From QHWT01 sp963755695 (GTDB lineage: Bacteria > Acidobacteriota > Vicinamibacteria > Vicinamibacterales > 2-12-FULL-66-21): a DNA stretch of 64,000 bases. Below are positions 27,385 through 37,175 of the stretch, piece by piece (within the stretch, counting starts at the first letter, position 1; every line of letters begins with the position of its first letter). Location: the NCBI GenBank assembly GCA_963755695.1, contig CAVWLB010000002.1:50864-114863 (forward strand), read 5' to 3'. Position numbers and translations under genes: made by a program. The notes beneath the pieces are model-generated. The model was not told the origin of the DNA, made no database searches, and saw nothing but the letters and a program-made list of their open reading frames with translations.

Positions 27385-28271
27385 ATGAATCGCACTACGC
27401 GAACGGTGGTCGTTATGACCATCGCAACACTTATGGCAGGCATCGCGAGCCTTGGCGTGTATGCGGCAGTCAAGAGCATCCCGGTCCGGGAGGTCGAAGT
27501 GGCCCACACATTCGTTGCGGTCGCGGCTCGCAACCTGCCAACCGGGTCGCGGATCGCTGAAAAGGACGTGAAGCTGGTCGCGTGGCCAGCCAGCAATCCC
27601 GTCTCTGGCGCGTTCTCGGAAGTCAAGCCGATTCTGGACCGCGGCCTTGTGGCGGCCGTCGGAGAAAACGAACCGCTCACGGAAACCAAGCTGGCGCCGA
27701 TCGGGGTCGGGTGCCGGCTTGCCACCGTCAATTCCTCCGGGCATGCGTGCCATGTCGGTGAAGGTCGACGAAGTGATCGGCGTCGCCGGCTTCGTCGTGC
27801 CGGGCACCCGGGTTGATCTCGTCGTCACGCTTCGAGGCATCGGGCCAGGCGGAAGAGCCGATGTCGCGCACCGTCGTGAGCAACGTGCTCGTCCTGACCG
27901 CCGGCACGAAGTTCGACCAGGAGCAGGCGAAGGACGGCAAGGCGCAGCCTTCGACGGTCGTCACGCTCGCCGTCTCGCCGAGTGATGCCGAGCGGATCGC
28001 GCTGGCCTCGTCGGAGGGAAAGATTTCGCTGGCGCTGCGCAACCCGCTCGATGTGGCGCCAACCGAAACCGCCGGCGTGCACGTCGGTGCGTTGCGACTC
28101 GGCACGGGATCGGCGCCGCGGCCCGAACCGGTAAAAGCGCGACCGACTACGACCCGTCGGCCGGTGGCCCTCATTTCGCCATCCGCGGCTACGGCACCAG
28201 TCCCTGCACCCAAGATTTACACCGTCGAGGCTATTCGCGGCGCAAAGCGGAGTGAGGAGTCAGTGAAATGA
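27385..28271 (+). CDS. cpaB: Flp pilus assembly protein CpaB/RcpC (two frame changes)
   Basis: About 295 residues. A membrane segment (VVVMTIATLMAGIASLGVY) is followed by the SAF domain (VAARNLPTGSRIAEKDVKL, then PLTETKLAP) and the RcpC core: SVKVDEVIGVAGFVVPGTRVDL and MSRTVVSNVLVLTAGT. The pieces sit in three frames, changing near 27716 and 27838. It anchors or modifies the secretin in the periplasm. A proline/threonine-rich tail ends the protein, and its stop overlaps the secretin ATG. Confidence 0.85.
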
Positions 28272-29674
28272 GCATTCGCTTTTTCGATATTCAATCCTGC
28301 GCCTGGCGGTCACCGCAGCACTGATCGGTCTGGGTGCGTCGATCGCTGCCGCGCAGGACAGCCCGGCGGCGCGGCCGGCAGCAGCCGTCGCGGCAGCGTC
28401 CGCGGCGTCGGTCACCGCGGCAGAGGCGACAGACGGCACCGGCTTCGATCGAGTGCTGCTGACCGCCGGCCGCTCGACCGTCCTCGCAACGCCGTTCGAC
28501 GTCACCCGGATCGCGGTCACGAATCCGGCGGTCGCCGATGCGGTTGTCGTTCAGCCGCGCGAAGTCCTGATCGACGGCAAGAGCGCCGGAACGGTGAGCC
28601 TGATCGTGTGGGGCGACCGACCAGCGGCGTCAGTACGACGTCGTCGTCGATCCCGGTGTCACGCACGCTTCAGCAGACGTTCCAGCAGCTGTTCCCCGGC
28701 GAAGACATCCGCGTGGCGATGAACGACCAGAGCGTGATCCTCACCGGCAGCGTGTCGAGCAACGCGGTGATGCTGCGCGCGGGCGAGATCGCCGCAGGGC
28801 ATGTCGAGCAAGGCCAAGGTCGATCAACCTGCTGCAGCTGCCGGGAGGCTCGGAGAGCCAGCAGGTGATGCTGCAGGTGCGGATCGCCGAGGTCAACCGG
28901 CGCGCGGTCCAGGAGCTCGGCGTCAACTTCTTCTCGACACGTCCGACGGCGACCGGACGGGTGCACGACGCAGCAGTTCCCGGCGCCCGACTTCGACGAC
29001 CAGAAGACGGGCGGGCTCGTCTTCAGCGATTTCCTGAACCTGTTCTTCTTCAATCGGAAGGAAGGTCTCGGCGCCACCATCAAGGCGCTCGAGCAGAAGG
29101 GCCTCTTCCAGTCGCTCGCCGAGCCGAACCTGATCGCCTACAACGGCCAGGAAGCGAGCTTCCTCGCGGGCGGCGAGTTTCCGGTGCCCATCGTGCAGGG
29201 CGGCGACCGGCACGGTCACGGTCATGTTCAAGGAATTCGGCGTCAGGCTGAATTTCAAGCCGACCATTGCCGGCGACGTCATCCGCCTGAAGGTGCGCCC
29301 GGAAGTCAGCTCGCTCGACTTCAACAACGGCATCACGCTCGCAGGGATTCCGAATCCCGGCGCTCATCTACGCGTCGCGCCGAGACCGACGTGGAGCTGC
29401 GCGACGGTCAGTCGTTCGCGATCGCCGGGCTGCTGAACAACATCTCGCAGAACGACGGCGCCAACATTCCGTTCCTGAGCAAGATTCCGATCATCGGCTA
29501 CCTGTTCAAGAGCAACGCCGACCGGCGCGAGCGCACCGAGCTGATGGTGCTGGTCACGCCGCGGCTGGTGCGGCCGCTGAATCCCGACGAGGTGCCGCCG
29601 CTGCCGACGCAGCCGCTGCGGTTCCTGCAGGCGCCCGACGCGCCGAAGCCGAAGCCAGACAGATCGGCAAGTAA
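28268..29674 (+). CDS. cpaC: Type IV/Tad secretin CpaC/RcpA (heavily frameshifted)
   Basis: The pieces in order: signal peptide (VTAALIGLGASIAAAQD), pilus N-terminal domain (VLLTAGRSTVLATPFDVTRI ... SAGTVSLIVWG), BON-like domain (FQQLFPGEDIRVAMNDQSVI), then the secretin core (MLQVRIAEVNRRAVQELGVN, LFQSLAEPNLIAYNGQEASF, GEFPVPIVQGG, FKEFGVRLNFKPTIAGDVIR, FAIAGLLNNISQNDGANIPF, LMVLVTPRLVRPL). At least six frame changes in 1.4 kb are needed. It forms the outer-membrane channel for the Flp pilus. The natural end is probably the TAA at 29672. This density of breaks exceeds the rest of the locus. Confidence 0.8.
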
Positions 29675-29699
29675 CGCCAGGTCGACTACGAGGAATTCG

Positions 29700-30943
29700 A
29701 TGATGAGACGTTCGACGATCGCCGGCGATCGATGAACGCGGGGCAGTCCTCGTGCAGGTCGCGATTGCGATCCTGGTGCTGACCGCGATGGCGACCTTCG
29801 TGGTGGATCACGGCGTTCTGTGGGTGAGCCGCGGCCAGGCGCAGAACGCGGCCGATGCCGGCGCCCTGTCCGGCGCGATCGCTCGCGCCTACGACGAGCT
29901 GACGAATCCGCCGGCAAGCAACGGCAAGGCGTTCTCCAGCGCGATGGGCGCGGCTCTCGCCAATAACGTGTGGACGACCGCACCCACCGCGCAGGTGTCG
30001 TGGGCCTGTCCCGCCGGGGTCGCCGGCTCGTGCGTACGCGTCGATGTGTACCGAAACGGCGAGTTCGGCAGCACGCCGTTGCCGACCATCTTCGGGAAGC
30101 TGTTGAACATTTCGTCCCAGGGCGTGAGAGCGACTGCCACCGCAAGAGTCGCCTCAGGGAATGCGACCAACTGCATGCGGCCGTTCGCGATTGCCGACAA
30201 GTGGATCGAACAACGGTCACCGGTCAATCAATATGACCGGTGGAAGAAGCAAGGCGGCGGAGTCGCGCAACTCGCGCCATACGACGATTACGTGCCGCCT
30301 TCGGCGAACAGTTCCGGCTCGGGTTTCAGGCTGCCGAACGACTTCGGCCAGCAGGCGACGCTCAAGAACGGAAACCCCAACTCCAATAGCGAAGCAATCA
30401 CTCCCGGTTGGTTCCTGCCCGTTCGGCTGCCCGACGGTCTACGGAGGCTATGTCTCGGGTGCCAACGACTTCAGGGATGCGATAGCAAATTGCAGCGGCA
30501 ATCCAGTTTCTATCGGCCAGTATTTGCCTCTGGAGAACGGAGGCATGTCGGGGCCTACGCAAATGGGCGTCGCCGACCTGATGGCGAAGGATGCTGGCGC
30601 CTCGTGGGATCTTGCGAATAAGCGGATCACCGGCAGCTGTGTGCCCGCGTGTGCTCCGATCAGCCCACGAATTGTTCCCATCACGGTGTTCGACATCGAC
30701 GAGTTTCAATGGCGCAGGGAGGGAGGCGACTGGACCTCGCCGTGGAAGACGTATCCTGCGAACCCGTGCCCTACCGGCGGCCGCTGTATCCGCGTGGTCA
30801 ACATTCTCGGGTTCTTCGTTGATCACATGAGTGGCGGTGACGTAATCGGCTATCTCACGTCGTATCCTGGCGAGTTTGTCACAGGCGTCCCAAGCGTCGG
30901 TGGCGGAGCCGCCTTTCTGATGAATATCCAGTTAGTTCGGTAG
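29700..30943 (+). CDS. TadG-like pilus assembly protein (two frame changes)
   Basis: About 410 residues. N-terminal bitopic segment DERGAVLVQVAIAILVLTAM then the TadG-type motif WVSRGQAQNAADAGALSGAI. The rest is a large extracytoplasmic domain with several cysteines (SWACPAGVAGSCVRVDV; GSCVPACAPI; NPCPTGGRCIRVV). Frame changes near 29735 (after MMRRSTIAGDR) and near 30425. TadG proteins are pseudopilin-like and needed for pilus assembly; this one lacks an obvious VWA domain. Confidence 0.75.
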
Positions 30944-30956
30944 CGGAGAGCAGCGG

Positions 30957-32097
30957 ATGAATATCAGTGTCGTAGTCGGACTCGATCGGCAGCTGCCGGA
31001 TCTTCTTTGCGCCTGTGGCGCTCAGCTCACCTCCATCGATGTGAGCGATCTAAAAGCGCTTGCCGAGCCCGAGGCACGGCAACCCGACGTCATCGTCGTG
31101 GATGCGCGAGATCGGAGCACGATGCCGGCCGAACTCGCTGCCATCAAGCGTCAGCACTCGGCGACCGGTATCCTCGTCGTGCTTCCGCGCCTGGAAGGCA
31201 CGCTCGTCCTCGATGCGATGCGTTCGGGCGCGAACGAGTGCGTGGCCGAGCCGATCACCCTGGAAGAGCTGAACGCGGCGCTCGCCCGTATTGCCGCGCA
31301 GCGCCCGTCTCGTCGTCGAGGCGACGTGTTCGCCGTGATCGGTGCAAAAGGGGGAGTCGGTGCGACCACCGTCGCTGTGAACGTCGCGACGATGCTCAAT
31401 AAGCTGCAACCTTCCAGCACGCTGCTGATGGACTTGCATCTGACGTATGGCGATGCCGCAATCTTTCTCGGCGCCGAACCGCGGTTCTCCACCCTTGACG
31501 CACTCGAGAACATGCACCGGATGGACGCCGCCTTCCTCCGAACGCTGGTGACTCAGACCAAGTCCGGTCTCAACGTGCTGGCATCATCGGATCACCCGGT
31601 CAGCACTCCGGTCGATGTTACACGGATGCGCTCGTTGATCGATCTTGCGGCCAACGAGTTTCGGTTCCTCGTCCTGGACGTGCCGCGAGCTGACGCAGCT
31701 GTTCTGGATTCGCTGGACGCCGCGAGCAGCGTGGTCGTGGTCGCGAACCAGGAAGTGGCAACCATTCGAAGCGCGGCGCGGATGACCGCCGCACTCGAAC
31801 AGCGTTACGGGAAGGAGCGGGTCGACGTTGTCATCAGCCGGTTCGATCCCGGCGCCGAGATCGGGCAGGCAGACGTGGAACGCGCTATCCGGCGTCCTAT
31901 CGTCCATCTCTTTCCGAACAATTACCCGACTGGTGCTCGCGTCGCATAACAACGGGCGCCCGCTCGTGCTCGACAATCACACCAAACTAGCGAGCAGGTT
32001 TACGGAGTTCGCCAGTCATTTAGCGGGTATGCCAGCCGAGCGTCCGGAACCCGTGAAGTCGACGGGCTTTCTATCAATCATCGGTGGTCGCCGCTGA
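30957..32097 (+). CDS. cpaE: CpaE/TadZ-type MinD-like ATPase (one frame change)
   Basis: About 380 residues. An N-terminal receiver-like domain (residues ~1-115, lacking a clear phospho-Asp set) is followed by a ParA/MinD ATPase: deviant Walker A GAKGGVGATTVAVN near residue 130, LLMDLHLTYGD and FLVLDVPRA. Near 31925 the original frame ends in NNYPTGARVA, while the next frame gives LVLASHNNGRPLVLDN and ends at 32097, the family's normal tail. TadZ proteins place the pilus machine at a cell pole. Confidence 0.87.
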
Positions 32098-32127
32098 ACT
32101 CGCTCGGTCCGCAGCAAAGGAGAAACG

Positions 32128-33474
32128 ATGACCACAGAAATAGGTACATTGACCGGCGGAGAAACGATATCAGGCGGTGCGCCGACTTCCAAAACTAGGG
32201 ACTATCAGCGCCTGAAGGCGATGGTTCATCAGGAGCTGCTGAACCGCCTCAATCTCGAGAGGCTCACGCGCGTGAAACGTGAGGAAGCGGAGCCCGAGAT
32301 TCGGCGAGTTATCGCCGTCATCATCGAAGCGCAGCTCTCGACCACTCCGCTGAGCCTTCTCGAGCGCGAGACGCTGGTCACGGACGTCCTGAACGAGCTC
32401 TTCGGCCTTGGTCCGCTCGAAGCGCTGCTGCGCGATCACGCGGTCTCGGACATTCTCGTGAACCGGCACAATCTCATCTTCGTCGAGCGTGAAGGAAAGC
32501 TTCAAGAAACCGACATCATCTTCAAGGACGATCGTCACCTCCTGCAAATCATCGAGCGCATCGTCAGTTCAGTCGGTCGTCGCATTGACGAATCGAGCCC
32601 GATGGTCGACGCACGGTTACAGGATGGATCCAGGGTCAATGCCATTATTCCTCCGCTCGCCCTCGATGGTCCGGTGCTGTCCATCCGCCGGTTTCGGACT
32701 GACCGACTGGGTGCGCAAGACCTCGTTGACCGGGAGTCGCTGACCCAGTCGATGCTGGACTTCTTGAAGGCGGCCGTTGCGTGTCGGCTCAACATCATTG
32801 TGTCCGGCGGCACTGGTGCCGGCAAAACCACGCTGCTCAACATCCTCTCGAGCTTCATCGCCCAGACCGAACGCATCGTGACCATCGAGGATGCCGCCGA
32901 GTTGATGCTCAGGCAGCGACATGTGGTCCGGCTCGAAACTCGACCCGCCAACATCGAAGGGAAAGGAGCCGTAAAGCAGCGCGATCTCGTCGTGAATGCC
33001 CTGCGCATGCGGCCGGACCGCATCATCATGGGCGAGGTCCGAAGCGAGGAAGCACTCGACATGCTCCAGGCCATGAACACCGGCCACGACGGCAGCCTGA
33101 CCACCATCCACTCCAACAGCGCGCGAGACGCACTGCATCGTCTGGACACGATGGTCGCGATGGCGAATCTCAATATCCCTGAACGGGCCATCCGGCAGCA
33201 GATCGCTTCGGCGATCAACCTGATCATCCAGGTGACGCGGCAATCGGACGGCACGCGTCGGGTGACTGGAATCAGCGAGCTGACGGGGATGGAAGGGGAA
33301 GTGATCACGATGCACGAGATCTTCCTCTTCGAAAAGACCGGTCTACGACAGGACGGGAAGGTCTGCGGCCGTTTCAAGGCCACCGGCATTCGTCCCAAGT
33401 GCAGTGATCGTTTGGCGCAGTCAGGGTTCCATCTGCCGGCAGACATGTTCGAACACATCAAGGTCGTCGGTTGA
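32128..33474 (+). CDS. cpaF: Tad/CpaF secretion ATPase
   Basis: 448 residues, no frame break. VirB11/PilB-like: N-terminal helical domain, DILVNRHNLIFVEREGKL, Walker A SGGTGAGKTTLLNILSS near residue 230, the Asp box around IVTIEDAAEL, RPDRIIMGEVRSEEALDML and the His box HDGSLTTIHSNS. It is the cytoplasmic motor that powers Flp pilus assembly, working with TadB and TadC. AAAGGAG site 7 bases ahead of ATG. Confidence 0.95.
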   Translation: MTTEIGTLTGGETISGGAPTSKTRDYQRLKAMVHQELLNRLNLERLTRVKREEAEPEIRRVIAVIIEAQLSTTPLSLLERETLVTDVLNELFGLGPLEALLRDHAVSDILVNRHNLIFVEREGKLQETDIIFKDDRHLLQIIERIVSSVGRRIDESSPMVDARLQDGSRVNAIIPPLALDGPVLSIRRFRTDRLGAQDLVDRESLTQSMLDFLKAAVACRLNIIVSGGTGAGKTTLLNILSSFIAQTERIVTIEDAAELMLRQRHVVRLETRPANIEGKGAVKQRDLVVNALRMRPDRIIMGEVRSEEALDMLQAMNTGHDGSLTTIHSNSARDALHRLDTMVAMANLNIPERAIRQQIASAINLIIQVTRQSDGTRRVTGISELTGMEGEVITMHEIFLFEKTGLRQDGKVCGRFKATGIRPKCSDRLAQSGFHLPADMFEHIKVVG

Positions 33475-33484
33475 GGAGCGAGTG

Positions 33485-34450
33485 ATGTCGATTGCGATTG
33501 CCTGTTTCGTTGGTGTGCTGAGCCTGATTCTCGGCGCGTACTGGTTCTTCGTGGTGCGTCAAGAGACGGCGGCGCAACGAACCCTGTCGCGGCGCCTCAA
33601 CCCGAGGCGGCCGACCGCGCGACTGTCACAGACGTCGCTGCTGAACGAGCTCAAACCCAATAGCACGCTCCCGGTGCTCGCACGTGCGCTAAGGCGTTTC
33701 GCGAGCGCCCTTCGTCCAGTCGAGCAACTGATCGAACGATCCGGCTATTCCGTGTCACTGGGTCAAATCGTTCTTGGCTCAGCCTTCGCCGCGCTCGTCG
33801 GAGCGTTCGCTGCTCTGCAGCTCACACATCAGGCACTGTTCGGGATCAGCGGAGGTCTTTTGCTCGCGATCACACCCTTCGTGTTTCTCAAGCACGCCGC
33901 GGGTCGCCGGATGGCCAAGTTCGAGGAGCAATTTCCAGACGCAATCGACCTTATCGCGCGGGCGTTGCGAGCAGGCCACGCGTTCACGACGGGACTCGGA
34001 ATGGTCGCAGACGAGGTCGCGGAACCCGTGCGAACCGAATTCCGGCTACTGCACGACCGGCAGAACTTCGGCATGCCGCTTCCGGATGCCCTGAGAAGCT
34101 TCGCGACCCGCGTACCGCTGCTCGACGCCCGATTTTTCGCGACCGCCGTGCTCACTCAACGCGAGTCCGGCGGCAATCTGTCGGAGGTGCTCGACGGTCT
34201 CTCGAAACTGATTCGAGAGCGCTTCCGGCTAAAAAGACAGGTTCGCGTGCTGAGCGCACACGGTCGCATCACCGGCTCGGTCCTGGCCGGGCTGCCGATT
34301 GTGCTACTGGCACTGATGTTCTGGGTTGCGCCCGCACATATCGGGCTTTTGTTCACTGACCCGCTCGGGGTCCGCATGGTCGTCGGCGCGGGCGTGCTGC
34401 AGGTCATTGGTTTTCTCGCGATGCGACGCATCGTGAATATCGAGATCTGA
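33485..34450 (+). CDS. tadB: Tad pilus inner-membrane platform protein TadB
   Basis: 321 residues from ATG 33485 (GAGGAG upstream). T2SSF (GspF-like) domain in the C-terminal half: FPDAIDLIARALRAGHAFTT, LTQRESGGNLSEVLDGLSKL and RQVRVLSAHGRITGSVL, with three or four membrane segments. Together with TadC it forms the membrane platform on which the CpaF motor works. Confidence 0.93.
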   Translation: MSIAIACFVGVLSLILGAYWFFVVRQETAAQRTLSRRLNPRRPTARLSQTSLLNELKPNSTLPVLARALRRFASALRPVEQLIERSGYSVSLGQIVLGSAFAALVGAFAALQLTHQALFGISGGLLLAITPFVFLKHAAGRRMAKFEEQFPDAIDLIARALRAGHAFTTGLGMVADEVAEPVRTEFRLLHDRQNFGMPLPDALRSFATRVPLLDARFFATAVLTQRESGGNLSEVLDGLSKLIRERFRLKRQVRVLSAHGRITGSVLAGLPIVLLALMFWVAPAHIGLLFTDPLGVRMVVGAGVLQVIGFLAMRRIVNIEI

Positions 34451-34463
34451 ACCGGACGTGTCT

Positions 34464-35366
34464 ATGCCTATTACCCTGACCATTTCACTCATTGCCGTGT
34501 TCATTGGCGTCGCTGCGACGTCCGGCCTCGCAGTTTCACGGGTCCTGGGCTCTGTGACGACGGGCCGCAAACGACTCCGAGACATCACGGCGGTGGCTCC
34601 GAGTAATCTGAGTCGCGAAGACACGCTGATCGAAGCCCCTAACCCGGCCCTACGCCGGCTGTCACTGGCGCTCCCGAAATCTCCGAAAGAAATGGGACGA
34701 CTGCGACGCCGGCTCGCCGCTGCCGGCTATTACGATCTGAGCACCGCGATCTACTTCTCTGCCGCGAAGTTCGGGGCTCCGGTGCTGACAGCCGGGCTTG
34801 CGCTCGTCCTCTTCGGGTTTTCTGAAGGTTGGATGATGGCAGCAGTCGGCGCGACGGTCGGATATCTGTTGCCAGATCTCTGGCTGGGTCGCAAGTCTCG
34901 GGCTCGGGCCAAAGCGATCGAAAACGGATTGCCCGATGCTCTCGATCTGATCATCGTCTGCATCGAAGCGGGCTCGAGCCTGGACCAGGCCATCGTGAAG
35001 GCGAGCGACGAGCTCGAGATCACCCATCGGCCGCTCGCGCAGGAAATGCGAATGATCACTACTGAGATCAGAGCTGGAAAACCGCGTCTCGAGGCATTCA
35101 CCAATTTTGCTCAGCGTACGAGGGTGCCCGATGTGCGCTCCTTGGTGACAATGCTCACGCAAACCGACCGGTTTGGTACCAGCGTCTCGCAGGCGCTCCG
35201 CATTCACGCGGACACGTCACGGACGAAGCGCCGCCAGCGCGCTGAAGAGCGAGCGGCAAAAATTGGTGTGAAGCTGGTGTTCCCCCTGGTGTTGTGCATC
35301 TTCCCGGCAGTCTACGTGGTGTGCATCGGCTCGGCAGTCATTGCGATCTACCGGGCTCTGTTCTAA
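34464..35366 (+). CDS. tadC: Tad pilus inner-membrane platform protein TadC
   Basis: 300 residues from ATG 34464 (GTG 34458 is possible). Second T2SSF protein: PDALDLIIVCIEAGSSLDQA, VRSLVTMLTQTDRFGTSVSQ and the C-terminal membrane segment LVLCIFPAVYVVCIGSAVI. Paralogous to TadB; the pair is diagnostic of Tad rather than type II or type IVa systems. Confidence 0.93.
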   Translation: MPITLTISLIAVFIGVAATSGLAVSRVLGSVTTGRKRLRDITAVAPSNLSREDTLIEAPNPALRRLSLALPKSPKEMGRLRRRLAAAGYYDLSTAIYFSAAKFGAPVLTAGLALVLFGFSEGWMMAAVGATVGYLLPDLWLGRKSRARAKAIENGLPDALDLIIVCIEAGSSLDQAIVKASDELEITHRPLAQEMRMITTEIRAGKPRLEAFTNFAQRTRVPDVRSLVTMLTQTDRFGTSVSQALRIHADTSRTKRRQRAEERAAKIGVKLVFPLVLCIFPAVYVVCIGSAVIAIYRALF

Positions 35367-35409
35367 GAGTCGTCGTTTACTCGTATCGGTCACTCGTTTG
35401 GAGGTTGTG

Positions 35410-35499
35410 ATGCTTAATGTTGCATTGATGGCGGTTCTCGGTGTGTTGGTGGTGGTATACGTCCTTCGGCGGCGGAGTCGTCTGAACGACGAGGTGTAG
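35410..35499 (+). CDS. 29-residue single-pass membrane peptide in the Tad locus
   Basis: ATG 35410 follows a strong GGAGG site (35400-35405) by 5-6 bases. The peptide is MLNVALMAVLGVLVVVYV, then LRRRSRLNDEV: a hydrophobic helix with a positively charged cytoplasmic tail. It lies 43 bases after tadC and is too short for ordinary gene calls. Position and ribosome site argue that it is made; it could stabilise the TadB/TadC platform. No homologue recognised. Confidence 0.6.
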   Translation: MLNVALMAVLGVLVVVYVLRRRSRLNDEV

Positions 35500-35834
35500 T
35501 CGGACTGGTGCTGCGCATCCAAATGAGATGGCAGCACCGGTCATCCCGTCCGATTTTGCCTATCAATCTGCGGTTGACCGCTGCTCGCAACAGGCTCAGG
35601 CTCGCGCACCCGACGGGTGTCGATGTCACCCCTGCGAGCGAGGCGTTCCTCGATCGGGATCGTGCGATGGGCCGCGACAACAGTGGGATCGTTCATCTGG
35701 CCTAGCGGCGACTTCAACGGTGTGGTGGCGGCAGTCGATGCCGCGGCCGCGGCAAGTCCGGGCCTGGCCCCAGGGCCCGAGCGAATCAGGCAAGGGCCGG
35801 AGAGAACTTGGAACGAGGAGTGATTACCAAAGTG
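35500..35834. other. Spacer between the small peptide and the AAA ATPase gene
   Basis: Several frames are open because of composition, but none has family features or a good ribosome site. The upstream extension of the ATPase frame begins at TTG 35808. Confidence 0.4.
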
Positions 35835-37157
35835 ATGGACAACTCTCTCATCGAAGCTGGAAATGTGCGTGTCGATCTCAGCGCACCGACAACTCTCGCA
35901 GATACTGGGTTGAGCGAGGACCTGATTACACAATTAGTGATCAAACTGCTCCACTTCAACGCGAACTACACCGGAGTGGAGATCGCCCACCGCCTCGGCC
36001 TCGAATTCACGGTCGTCGAGTCGATCCTCGAGACCTTGAAACAATCGCAGCAATGTGAGGTGGTCGGTGGCGGATTGCTGGGCGCGCCATCGTTCCGTTA
36101 CCGCATCACGGACCAGGGCAGACGGCGAGCGCAGCTGTTTCTGGAGCACAACCAGTACGTGGGAGCGGCGCCCGTGCCGCTGGCGCAATACCGTGAGTAC
36201 ATGACGAAGTATCAGCAGGCGACGAGGAGAAGCGTCACCCCGGCCACCGTCCGTCAAGCTGTCTCACATCTGGTGTTGAGCGATCGTGTGGTCAACCAGC
36301 TCGGTGCTGCAGTGACATCGGGGCAATCGCTGTTTATCTACGGCGCTCCGGGAAACGGCAAAACGGTGATCGCCCAGGCACTGCACAATCTGCTTGAAGG
36401 ACCTATCGCGATCCCATATGCACTCGAAGTCGAAGGACAACTTATCAGGCTATACAACCCAATCAACCACGAGCCGATTCCGGACGATGGCGCGGATCCC
36501 TGGATTACGGAAGCTCGGCTCGATCGTCGCTGGGTTCTCTGCAGGCGGCCCAAGGTGATGGTCGGTGGTGAGCTCACGATGCCGTCGCTAGATGTCGCCT
36601 ACTCGGCGACAACAGGCTTTTACAACGCACCGATTCAACTGATGGCGAACGGTGGACTCCTGGTGATCGACGACTTCGGGCGTCAGGCGTGCTCGCCGCG
36701 CGAAATGCTGAACCGCTGGATCGTGCCACTCGAGTCGGGCGTGGACTTTCACACGCTTCAAAGCGGGCAGAAGTTCGAAGTCCCCTTCATGACGCTCATC
36801 GTCTTCGCCACCAACGTCCGACCAGCGGACTTGGTCGACGAAGCGTTTCTGCGCCGTATTCAATACAAGATTCTCGCCGAGAGCCCGACCGTTGAAGATT
36901 TCAAGGCGATCTTCGCGAGTTGCTGCCGGACCCTCGGGGCGACCGCCGAGCCGGGACTCGTGGATCATCTGCTGGTCGAATACTACCGTCCGCGAAAGAT
37001 CGCGTTGCGAGGATGCCACCCGCGCGACCTGATCAAACAGGCCCTGTCGCTTGCGTCCTACTTGAATCGTCCTCCTCACCTGACTCGGGATCTGATCGAA
37101 GCAGCGTGTCACGGCTACTTCGTAGACGACGCCGAGCCTGCGGCAACCTACGCGTAA
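35835..37157 (+). CDS. AAA ATPase with N-terminal winged-helix-like domain
   Basis: 440 residues from ATG 35835 (TTG 35808 and GTG 35820 also in frame). Residues ~20-105 look like a winged helix (LIKLLHFNANYTGVEIAHRL, then FRYRITDQGRRRAQ). Walker A is GAPGNGKT at ~170, Walker B LLVIDDFGRQ at ~276, sensor FATNVRPADLVDEAFLRRI at ~335. The pattern is close to MoxR/AAA_5-like ATPases but not a standard Tad protein. It sits between the Tad genes and the VWA protein; MoxR-like ATPases often pair with VWA proteins, so a chaperone-type partnership is plausible. Confidence 0.75.
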   Translation: MDNSLIEAGNVRVDLSAPTTLADTGLSEDLITQLVIKLLHFNANYTGVEIAHRLGLEFTVVESILETLKQSQQCEVVGGGLLGAPSFRYRITDQGRRRAQLFLEHNQYVGAAPVPLAQYREYMTKYQQATRRSVTPATVRQAVSHLVLSDRVVNQLGAAVTSGQSLFIYGAPGNGKTVIAQALHNLLEGPIAIPYALEVEGQLIRLYNPINHEPIPDDGADPWITEARLDRRWVLCRRPKVMVGGELTMPSLDVAYSATTGFYNAPIQLMANGGLLVIDDFGRQACSPREMLNRWIVPLESGVDFHTLQSGQKFEVPFMTLIVFATNVRPADLVDEAFLRRIQYKILAESPTVEDFKAIFASCCRTLGATAEPGLVDHLLVEYYRPRKIALRGCHPRDLIKQALSLASYLNRPPHLTRDLIEAACHGYFVDDAEPAATYA

Positions 37158-37175
37158 GGACGGCAGAACCACGCC

